Origin: Caryophanales bacterium UBA3260
GTDB lineage: Bacteria > Bacillota_I > Bacilli_A > RF39 > UBA660
Assembly: GCA_002362595.1 (NCBI GenBank)
Contig: DEUO01000099.1
Coordinates: forward strand, 1-9,076
Length of the DNA: 9,076 nt
Direction: 5' to 3'
Made by a program: the position numbers and the translations under genes. Of this stretch, positions 1 to 5,365 are shown in pieces. Positions within the stretch are counted from its first letter, which is position 1; every line of letters begins with the position of its first letter. The notes beneath the pieces were generated by a model. The model was not told where the DNA came from. It saw nothing but the letters and a program-made list of their open reading frames with translations, and ran no database searches.

Positions 1-120
1 TCTATTATCAAGAGTTACTCCTTTAATAATTAATTCCTTAATATTATTATATCCTCTTATTTCTTCTAATATATCTCCATTACTTCCATCTATAAAACAA
101 GTTTCAATCTCTTTATCCAT
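1..120 (-). CDS. Partial unknown protein, first 40 residues
   Basis: An open frame starts with ATG at 120 and runs without a stop to the window edge, so only the N-terminal 40 residues are visible (begins MDKEIETCFIDGSNGDILEE). An SD-like AGAGGTG lies six bases before the ATG, and a candidate extended -10 sits just beyond, downstream of the previous gene's terminator, so this looks like the start of a separate transcription unit. The visible part is hydrophilic, with no signal peptide or membrane segment and one cysteine (residue 8). It alternates short acidic and aliphatic stretches, which would suit a beta-rich start. I do not recognise the family, and 40 residues are too few to suggest a function. 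That it is a real gene rests on the RBS, the open frame and the fit with neighbouring gene spacing. Confidence 0.7.
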   Translation of the reverse strand, partial: MDKEIETCFIDGSNGDILEEIRGYNNIKELIIKGVTLDNR

Positions 121-139
121 AAGAAACACCTCTATAATA

Positions 140-148
140 ATCATAACA
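140..148 (-). promoter_or_regulatory. Candidate extended -10 for the partial gene
   Basis: On the minus strand this reads TGTTATGAT, a TGn-extended -10 element (TATGAT). It lies between the terminator of the NrnA-like gene and the RBS of the truncated gene at 120. No good -35 hexamer is visible upstream, where the sequence is almost pure A/T, so the call rests on the extended -10 and its position alone. Confidence 0.4.
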
Positions 149-203
149 TATTTTAAAACATATTATTTATTTTTTATTTATTTCTTAACACTTATCTTGC
201 CAT

Positions 204-235
204 AAAAAAAGTCTAAACTTCTGAATTTAGACTTT
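204..235 (-). terminator. Intrinsic terminator of the ackA-nrnA unit
   Basis: On the minus strand a 10-bp perfect stem (AAAGTCTAAA, 235-226, with TTTAGACTTT, 217-208) encloses an eight-base loop and runs into a T tract (210-204). The stop codon of the DHH phosphoesterase (TAG, 215-213) lies inside the descending arm, so the last codons of the gene also encode the terminator. Confidence 0.88.
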
Positions 236-1190
236 CTTTATATTTCATACATACTTCATCTAAAGCTTTCAATACCTTATCTATATCTTCTTTATTATGA
301 AGTCTTATCCCTGAAGCCATTTTATGACCTCCACCACCAAATAAAGCAGCAACCTCATTAATTATAGGTCCTTTACTTCTTATATTAACTTTATAAATAT
401 CATTCTTATCATCATGAGTTACAAAAGCCCATACATATACATGCTTAATATTACTAAAATCATTAATCATATTTGATGGTGTAGCAGGATCAACATTATA
501 TTTCTTTAAAACATCAGATTCTATTACTAAATATGCAAAACCATTTTCCGTAATATTAATATTTTCTGATAAATAACCATGAAACTTAATCTCTTCATAA
601 GGTCTCTCATATAAATAATGATATAAACTTGTAAAATCTATTTGTGTCTTCTCAATCAATTTAGCTACTAAATAAAACGTATTAGCACTTGTATAAGTTA
701 TTAGAAATCTATCACTATCTGATACAACTCCTAAATACAAATTTTCTGCTATCTTACGATCTATTTTCATTCCAGTAGTAAGCAATAAATCAATAATCAT
801 TTGACAAGTACTAGATGAAGTCTCATCTACCCAATCACATTCTCCAAAATCATCTTCTGTAGGATGATGATCTATCTTAAATTTCTCTTTATAAGCAGCT
901 AAATCTACTCCATCGACTCTTGCAAGATTAGGAACATCTAAAGATATCAATAAAGCGTCATCTGTAAAAGTACTTTCATCTACCTTATCTAAATTACCAT
1001 AATATTTAAACTTAGAAACCGTCGCTCCGACTGCATATACATTCTTTTTAGGAAAAGTTAACTTTATAGAATCTCTTAAAGCTATTTGACTTGCTATTGC
1101 ATCAGGATCAGGACTAATATGTCTAGCAATAACAATTGTATTATATTGCTTTATTTTCTTGTATATTTTTCTTGCTATCATACTTTTCAC
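213..1190 (-). CDS. nrnA: DHH/DHHA1 phosphoesterase, NrnA-like nanoRNase / pAp phosphatase
   Basis: Cytosolic metal-dependent phosphoesterase. NrnA proteins degrade 2-5-nt RNAs and dephosphorylate pAp to AMP; this activity is assigned by family. The 325 residues match the usual length (about 310-325). Visible motifs are RHISPDPDAIAS (23-34; H24, D28, D30), the second-motif aspartate D85 (SLDVPN), the DHH triad D107-H108-H109, GVVSDSDRF (154-162; D158) and the C-terminal DHHA1 signature GGGGHKMASG (285-294), which binds substrate. Motif IV reads SDSDRF where many NrnA proteins have a DTGRF-like sequence; the metal-binding aspartate is kept. The start is GTG (1190-1188), chosen because AGAGAGG lies ten bases before it; the ATG three codons inside is too far from that site. 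It starts 31 bases after the ackA stop with no terminator between, so the two are probably cotranscribed. A divergent DHH nuclease with another substrate is possible. Confidence 0.87.
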   Translation of the reverse strand: MKSMIARKIYKKIKQYNTIVIARHISPDPDAIASQIALRDSIKLTFPKKNVYAVGATVSKFKYYGNLDKVDESTFTDDALLISLDVPNLARVDGVDLAAYKEKFKIDHHPTEDDFGECDWVDETSSSTCQMIIDLLLTTGMKIDRKIAENLYLGVVSDSDRFLITYTSANTFYLVAKLIEKTQIDFTSLYHYLYERPYEEIKFHGYLSENINITENGFAYLVIESDVLKKYNVDPATPSNMINDFSNIKHVYVWAFVTHDDKNDIYKVNIRSKGPIINEVAALFGGGGHKMASGIRLHNKEDIDKVLKALDEVCMKYKESLNSEV

Positions 1191-1200
1191 AAGTCCACAA

Positions 1201-1207
1201 CCTCTCT
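1201..1207 (-). promoter_or_regulatory. RBS that fixes the GTG start of the NrnA-like gene
   Basis: The minus strand reads AGAGAGG, ten bases before the GTG at 1190. The first in-frame ATG (1181) is 19 bases away, too far for normal initiation. A GTG start is therefore preferred, and it may lower translation of this gene relative to ackA, which has ATG and a GAGGTG site. Confidence 0.65.
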
Positions 1208-1221
1208 TTATTCAAATATTA

Positions 1222-2418
1222 TTATTTTACAAAATTATAAGTATCAAGAGCAATCATTAACTCTTCATCAGTAGGAACAACATATACTGCAACTGTTGAA
1301 TCACTAGTACTAATTATTCCTTCTTGTTTATCACAATAAGCAGCATATTCCATATTAGTATCATGATCTACTTTAATACCTAAACAACCTAATTTACCAA
1401 TTATCTCTTCTCTAAATTCACGAGCATTTTCTCCTAAACCAGCTGTAAAAGTAATAGCATCTACCTTACCATTTAATTCTACATAATATTGAGCAATATA
1501 ACGAGCTATTCTATCAACATATAAGTCATTAGCTAATACACATAACTTATCGCCTTCACTCATACCTTTTTCAATATCTCTGTGATCAGCATACTTCTTA
1601 CTAACACCAAGTAATCCACTCTTCTTATTTAAAATAGTTGTTACTTCTTCTACACTCATACCAGATTCTTTACATACGTATTCAATAATAGAAGGATCAA
1701 TAGCACCACTACGAGTACCCATCATTAAACCATCTAAAGGAGTAAGACCCATACTAGTATCATAAGATTTACCATCTTTAACACAACAAACGCTACTTCC
1801 ACTACCAATATGACAATTGATAATATTTATATCTTCACGTCCTAATAATTCTTGCATTCTCTTTGTAATATATTTATGACTTGTACCATGGAATCCATAT
1901 CTACGTACTCCATACTTTTCATACCATTCATAAGGTACTGGATAAATATAATTAATTTCTGGAATAGTTTGATGGAAAGCAGTATCATAAACAGCTACCA
2001 TTGGAACATCAGGTAAAACCTTTCTCATAGCTTCTATACCAGCTAGATTACCAGGATGATGTAAAGGACCTAACTTAGTTAAATCTTTTATACTTTGTAC
2101 AACTTCATCTGTAATTATAACAGAGTCAGAATACTTTTCTCCTCCATGTAAAACTCTATGTCCTACACCTTTAATTTCATCCATACTTTCAATAGCTTTA
2201 TACTTAATTAATTCAGATATAACAATCTCTACTGCTTCAGTATGATTCTTAATTAACTTCTCTCCACGAATTTTCTTACCATCAACTTTTGTATTCCAAA
2301 AACTATCAGGTTCTCCTATTTTTTCAATGTAACCACCAATGATTACTTTTCTTTCTGGCATTTCATAAAGTTGAAATTTCAATGATGAACTACCAGCATT
2401 TACACATAATATTTTCAT
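1222..2418 (-). CDS. ackA: Acetate kinase
   Basis: Cytosolic acetate kinase, converting acetyl phosphate and ADP to acetate and ATP, the ATP-yielding last step of the Pta-AckA route in fermenting bacteria. The 398 residues are the normal family length. The ASKHA-fold signatures are all present: VNAGSSSLKF at 6-15 (N7), GHRVLHGG at 86-93 (R88), GPLHHPGN at 117-124, the catalytic aspartate in VYDTAFH (D145), YGFHGTSH at 174-181 (H177), the nucleotide-binding HIGSGSS at 203-209, MGTRSG at 233-238 (R236), and TAGLGENAREFR at 325-336. The metal-ligand glutamate is in PTDEELMIA (about E385). No key residue is missing. The ATG at 2418 is preceded by GAGGTG eight bases away and by a consensus TATAAT that overlaps the preceding terminator. 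No pta gene is in the window; the gene heads a likely two-gene unit with the NrnA-like gene. Confidence 0.97.
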   Translation of the reverse strand: MKILCVNAGSSSLKFQLYEMPERKVIIGGYIEKIGEPDSFWNTKVDGKKIRGEKLIKNHTEAVEIVISELIKYKAIESMDEIKGVGHRVLHGGEKYSDSVIITDEVVQSIKDLTKLGPLHHPGNLAGIEAMRKVLPDVPMVAVYDTAFHQTIPEINYIYPVPYEWYEKYGVRRYGFHGTSHKYITKRMQELLGREDINIINCHIGSGSSVCCVKDGKSYDTSMGLTPLDGLMMGTRSGAIDPSIIEYVCKESGMSVEEVTTILNKKSGLLGVSKKYADHRDIEKGMSEGDKLCVLANDLYVDRIARYIAQYYVELNGKVDAITFTAGLGENAREFREEIIGKLGCLGIKVDHDTNMEYAAYCDKQEGIISTSDSTVAVYVVPTDEELMIALDTYNFVK

Positions 2419-2438
2419 ATAATAAACACCTCAAAAGT

Positions 2439-2468
2439 ATTATACAAAAAAAAGAGGCTTTTTGCCAT
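2439..2468 (-). promoter_or_regulatory. Promoter of ackA, overlapping the upstream terminator
   Basis: The minus strand has a perfect -10 TATAAT at 2444-2439, directly after the T tract of the terminator of the preceding unit. The best -35 match is ATGGCA (2468-2463, four of six consensus bases, 18-bp spacer), which lies inside the terminator hairpin. A start about seven bases downstream would be near 2432, leaving a leader of only about 14 nt that begins at the SD sequence GAGGTG (2432-2427). Confidence 0.6.
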
Positions 2469-2475
2469 CTTTTTT
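2446..2475 (-). terminator. Intrinsic terminator after the 59-residue gene
   Basis: On the minus strand GATGGC, AAAAA loop, GCCTC forms a short stem with one bulged base, flanked by A residues on the 5' side and eight Ts (2453-2446) on the 3' side. The outer A-T pairs reach the stop codon of the small gene at 2476-2474. The GC core is only five pairs, so strength is uncertain. Confidence 0.75.
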
Positions 2476-2653
2476 ATTTACTTTCTGAATTCTTATGTCT
2501 TTTTATATTCATTTCGTAATCTATTACCCTTTTCTTATTAGAATCCATATTATATCCATATTCATTTAATAATTCGTATCTTTTCTTATCTAATGGACTC
2601 ATCTTTTCTAAATCACAACTTTTATAAAAATAATCACAACTTCTTCTATACAT
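2474..2653 (-). CDS. Small unknown protein, 59 residues
   Basis: ATG at 2653 to TAA at 2476-2474 encodes 59 residues (begins MYRRSCDYFYKSCDLEKMS). Evidence that it is real: an SD sequence GGGTGAT matching the 16S tail five bases before the ATG, a start 40 bases after the stop of the HExxH gene, and a terminator directly after its own stop. The protein is small, very basic and hydrophilic, with no signal peptide or membrane helix. It holds two cysteines (C6, C13) in a repeated S-C-D motif, encoded by an 11-base direct repeat (AAGTTGTGATT), followed by a charged region rich in Lys, Tyr and Asn. Its placement suggests cotranscription with the HExxH protein, but nothing shows that they work together. 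I do not recognise the family; CxxxxxxC could be a metal or disulfide pair, or chance. Confidence 0.72.
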   Translation of the reverse strand: MYRRSCDYFYKSCDLEKMSPLDKKRYELLNEYGYNMDSNKKRVIDYEMNIKRHKNSESK

Positions 2654-2658
2654 CTTAT

Positions 2659-2665
2659 ATCACCC
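2659..2665 (-). promoter_or_regulatory. RBS of the 59-residue gene
   Basis: GGGTGAT on the minus strand, five bases before the ATG at 2653, matches the GGTGAT half of the Bacillota anti-SD. The same GGTGAT form precedes the cysteine desulfurase start, so it is a normal site in this genome and supports the small gene. Confidence 0.65.
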
Positions 2666-2693
2666 ATTAATATTATGGATAAAAAGAAATTAA

Positions 2694-3656
2694 TTATACT
2701 AATATTAATAATTTTTTATCTGGTTCATAACCAGTTACTTGATTAAACTTTGCTGCTTGTCTTGCAACAATATCTCTATAATACATTGCTGATGAAACAC
2801 TAATATCCCCTTTACTTAAATATGCAGCTGCTTCTTTTATTATATTATAATATAAACCATTTTCATAAGCTTCATATCTAGCTTTAAAGCCTTCTTCATT
2901 ATTATCATAAAAGAACTCTTTTATAAGATTATAAAATTCATCATTATCAGTTAAATCTTTAAAAATACTATTCATTAACTCATAAGAACTAGACATTACA
3001 TTTTTACTCTTATATTTTGCTATTTCACTTAAAAATTCTCTTAATAAAGGTGAAGTAATTTTACTAATATCTAATTTTAAGAAGCTTCTTAAAATCCTTG
3101 TCTCTAATGAAGAAGTTACAACTTCTATAAATCCAGAATTATCTTCCATAAAACTATTACTATCTTTATTAACAGTAATTTTAGTAAATCCTTGACTAAT
3201 ACATACTGTTTTATCGTCTTCCTTAACTACTGTTGCACTAACTCCTTCAAGTCCATGAGACATTTCATGAGCTAAGCTTAAAACATCACTAGTCACATTA
3301 TCACACATATAAAAAATATAAGGAATTCCTCCTAAAAACTTATTATCTAAATCATATTTATAATCCCAAATAGTAATTGGATTAAATAATAATTCATCTT
3401 TTATTTTTTCTATTCTTGGTGCAATTTCGATTAAAGTATCACTATATTCCTTTTTACTAGAAAATTGATATATTTTAACAGAATCCAATAAAACATTCAA
3501 TTTATTAAATATATCTGCTCCAAAAACAAGATAATAACCTAATAAAGCAAAAGATAATTTACGTGCTACATCATAATCGCAATTTGTTCTTCTAACATAT
3601 CTATTTACAATACTTATTATTTCTTCATATACTTGATTAATAATATCATACTCCAT
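2694..3656 (-). CDS. Putative zinc metallopeptidase (HExxH), unknown family
   Basis: I do not recognise a named family for this 320-residue protein. It contains HEMSH (H130, E131, H134), the HExxH motif of zincin peptidases, preceded by hydrophobic residues (SDVLSLA) as expected of the active-site helix. A plausible third zinc ligand is E178 in SGFIEVVTSSLETRI, 44 residues on, the spacing and context of gluzincins in which a Glu-containing helix follows. The region around 40-60 is moderately hydrophobic (ALLGYYLVFGADIF), but no clear signal peptide or lipobox is seen, so it is probably cytosolic. The rest is helical and charged. ATG at 3656 has AAGGGGG seven bases upstream and its own promoter. 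The 59-residue gene follows after 40 bases. Peptidase activity is inferred from the motif alone; substrate unknown. M3-like, M48-like or IrrE-like relatives are possible. Confidence 0.75.
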   Translation of the reverse strand: MEYDIINQVYEEIISIVNRYVRRTNCDYDVARKLSFALLGYYLVFGADIFNKLNVLLDSVKIYQFSSKKEYSDTLIEIAPRIEKIKDELLFNPITIWDYKYDLDNKFLGGIPYIFYMCDNVTSDVLSLAHEMSHGLEGVSATVVKEDDKTVCISQGFTKITVNKDSNSFMEDNSGFIEVVTSSLETRILRSFLKLDISKITSPLLREFLSEIAKYKSKNVMSSSYELMNSIFKDLTDNDEFYNLIKEFFYDNNEEGFKARYEAYENGLYYNIIKEAAAYLSKGDISVSSAMYYRDIVARQAAKFNQVTGYEPDKKLLILV

Positions 3657-3682
3657 ACCAAAATCCCCCTTAATAGTTACAT

Positions 3683-3712
3683 ACTATACCACAAACTAAT
3701 AATATTAAGCAA
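3683..3712 (-). promoter_or_regulatory. Promoter of the HExxH gene
   Basis: The minus strand shows TTGCTT (3712-3707), an 18-bp spacer, then TATAGT (3688-3683) preceded by TGG, making an extended -10. It lies just after the thiI terminator, and the predicted transcript would start near 3676, about 20 nt before the ATG. Confidence 0.6.
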
Positions 3713-3741
3713 TAAAAAAGTTTAAAGTAAATCTTCAAACT
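3713..3741 (-). terminator. Intrinsic terminator of thiI, holding its stop codon
   Basis: On the minus strand AGTTTGAAG (3741-3733), loop ATTTA, CTTTAAACT (3727-3719) forms a 9-bp stem with one G-T pair, running into TTTTTT. The stem encodes the last residues of ThiI, and the TAA stop (3724-3722) is in the descending arm. Confidence 0.85.
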
Positions 3742-4915
3742 CTGACATCTTATCATTATAACTAATCTTAATTACTTCATGATTCTTAATAGCATCATAA
3801 ATCATTGTTTCATAATCAAATGCTTTTTCATATTCTCTTGCTTCACTAAATGTTGGATTAATAACAGGATGCTCTGGAACAAATATAGTACAACAATCTT
3901 CAAAAGGCAAAATACTCGTTTCATACGTATCTATTTTTTTAGCAATATCAATTATTTCTAATTTATCAAAACAAGCTACTGGTCTTATAACAGGAATTCT
4001 TACTGTTTCATTTATAACATTCATACTAGTAAGAGTCTGACTTGCTACTTGACCAATACTTTCTCCATTAACAATTATCTTATCATTATTCATTCTAGCT
4101 ATACGTTCAGCAATTCTATACATCATTCTTCTCATAATTGTTACTAAATATTCATGAGGACAATTCTGATATATTGCTTGTTGAATCTCTGTAAATCTAA
4201 TTACATGTAATTTTATATCATTATTATATAAAGATAATTTACGTGCTAAAGCAATTACTTTATTCTTAGCTTCAATACTAGTGTGTGGAGGACTTTCATA
4301 ATAAATACATTCTAATTTAACTCCTCTTTTAATAGCCATATATCCTGCGACAGGAGAATCTATTCCCCCACTCAACATAAGCAAACCTTTACCAGCTACT
4401 CCAACTGGATATCCACCTATTCCTTTTTCACTATTAAAATAAATATATACAGCATCCATTCTTATCTCAATATTTACATATAATTCTGGATTATGAACAT
4501 CTACTTTAACATCATCTATATTCTTTAAAATAACTCCACCAATTCTACGACTAAAATCCATACTTTGAATAGGAAAACTTTTATCACTTCTATTTGTTAC
4601 AACCTTAAAAGTTCTAAATTCCTTCTTTGTAACTAAATCAAGAACATATTTTTCTAATTCATTAACATCCTTAGTTGTAACCTTATAAGCTATATTATAT
4701 TCATGAATACCAAATACTTTAGATAAAGAATCACTAACCTCTTTAAAATTATCTTTATTTAAATTAATAAACATACGTCCTTTATCAAACTTAACATTTA
4801 CATCCATATTACTTAAAGCAAAACTAACATTATCTTTTAATTGCTTCAAAAATAAATTTATATTAGCTTTCTTAGTAGATAATTCCCCATATTTTATCAT
4901 TATTAACTTTTCCAT
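3722..4915 (-). CDS. thiI: tRNA sulfurtransferase ThiI (4-thiouridine synthesis)
   Basis: Cytosolic enzyme that adenylates U8 of tRNA and transfers sulfur to give 4-thiouridine; in many bacteria it also feeds sulfur to the thiamin thiazole. Domains in order: N-terminal ferredoxin-like and THUMP regions (about 1-165), then the PP-loop ATPase (about 175-395) with the signature SGGIDSPVAG (182-191). Further ThiI motifs are ESPPHTS (207-213), GESIGQVASQTL (284-295), IRPVACFDK (310-318) and EDCCTIFVPEHP (339-350), with adjacent cysteines C341-C342, of which one is the likely catalytic cysteine. At 397 residues it is the short Bacillus form without the C-terminal rhodanese domain of E. coli ThiI, so it should take sulfur directly from a cysteine desulfurase; one is encoded just upstream in transcription order. 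The ATG at 4915 is preceded by GGGGTGA. It is a single-gene unit between two terminators. Confidence 0.96.
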   Translation of the reverse strand: MEKLIMIKYGELSTKKANINLFLKQLKDNVSFALSNMDVNVKFDKGRMFINLNKDNFKEVSDSLSKVFGIHEYNIAYKVTTKDVNELEKYVLDLVTKKEFRTFKVVTNRSDKSFPIQSMDFSRRIGGVILKNIDDVKVDVHNPELYVNIEIRMDAVYIYFNSEKGIGGYPVGVAGKGLLMLSGGIDSPVAGYMAIKRGVKLECIYYESPPHTSIEAKNKVIALARKLSLYNNDIKLHVIRFTEIQQAIYQNCPHEYLVTIMRRMMYRIAERIARMNNDKIIVNGESIGQVASQTLTSMNVINETVRIPVIRPVACFDKLEIIDIAKKIDTYETSILPFEDCCTIFVPEHPVINPTFSEAREYEKAFDYETMIYDAIKNHEVIKISYNDKMSEFEDLL

Positions 4916-4939
4916 GAATTCACCCCAAAACTACATCTA

Positions 4940-4967
4940 AGTATAACATAACCTAAAAAAAAAACAA
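4940..4967 (-). promoter_or_regulatory. Promoter of thiI, overlapping the upstream terminator
   Basis: On the minus strand TTGTTT (4967-4962), a 16-bp spacer and TATACT (4945-4940) preceded by TGT give an extended -10 promoter. The -35 hexamer lies in the descending arm and T tract of the rhodanese-gene terminator. The leader would be about 18 nt, too short for a riboswitch; no TPP or T-box element is possible here. Confidence 0.6.
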
Positions 4968-4991
4968 CTATATCATTTGACTATAGTTGTT
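4955..4991 (-). terminator. Strong intrinsic terminator after the rhodanese gene
   Basis: A perfect 10-bp stem on the minus strand (AACAACTATA, 4991-4982, with TATAGTTGTT, 4972-4963) encloses a nine-base loop and is followed by eight Ts (4962-4955). It begins five bases after the rhodanese stop codon and is the clearest terminator in the window. Confidence 0.92.
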
Positions 4992-4996
4992 ATATC

Positions 4997-5365
4997 TTAA
5001 GTTTCTTGACAATTCTTAATTGATCCTAAATCATATACATTAACAAAACCACTATTTTTTAACTCATTATAAGATAAATCACTTCTATTACCTGTTTTAC
5101 AATAAACAATAATATTGGTATTCTTATCAACATCTTTAAGCTTATCTATTAATTCACGATACTCTATATTAACAGCACCTTCTAAATGGCCTTCAGCATA
5201 TTCCTCTTTAGTTCTTACATCAATTAACATTGCCTTATCATCTTCATCAAGTAATTTTCTCATCCCTGAACAAGACATCGTCTTATTAGTAGATTTTAAA
5301 TTCTTATTTTCGCCACACCCACATAATAACAAAGATATTATCATTAATATCATTATTTTTTTCAT
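4997..5365 (-). CDS. Rhodanese-domain lipoprotein
   Basis: A 122-residue single rhodanese domain behind a lipoprotein signal peptide. Residues 1-16 hold a KK start, a hydrophobic core (IMILMIISLLL) and a lipobox LCG-C, so C17 is the likely lipidated residue and the domain would face outside the membrane. The rhodanese domain (about 30-118) has LIDVRTKEEYAEGHLEGAVNI (in two parts, 47-67) and the active-site loop CKTGNRS (C89, R94), which can carry a persulfide. The end reads YDLGSIKNCQ where relatives usually have GGI..W, giving an extra cysteine, C119. The ATG directly follows the desulfurase stop (TAAATG), with AAGGAG nine bases upstream inside that gene, so translation is probably coupled. 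Rhodanese folds move sulfane sulfur, but PspE-like single domains often have unknown substrates. A role as sulfur acceptor for the cytosolic desulfurase conflicts with export. Confidence 0.88.
   Translation of the reverse strand: MKKIMILMIISLLLCGCGENKNLKSTNKTMSCSGMRKLLDEDDKAMLIDVRTKEEYAEGHLEGAVNIEYRELIDKLKDVDKNTNIIVYCKTGNRSDLSYNELKNSGFVNVYDLGSIKNCQET

Noticed and set aside
1086..1274. Plus-strand open frame of 62 codons
   Set aside because: It lies across the start of the NrnA-like gene and the end of ackA, has no SD, and its translation is low-complexity; it is a shadow of the minus-strand genes.
2419..2693. Gene-free gap before ackA, possible riboswitch or RNA leader
   Set aside because: The gap is filled by the 59-residue gene and its terminator; the remaining ackA leader is too short for a structured regulator.
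3779..3961. Plus-strand open frame of 60 codons
   Set aside because: Fully inside thiI on the opposite strand, rich in Ile/Phe/Asn from AT bias, with no RBS; a shadow.
4916..4996. TPP riboswitch or T-box upstream of thiI
   Set aside because: The hairpin there is a terminator of the preceding gene followed by a promoter, and the thiI leader is only about 18 nt; no riboswitch core sequences are seen.
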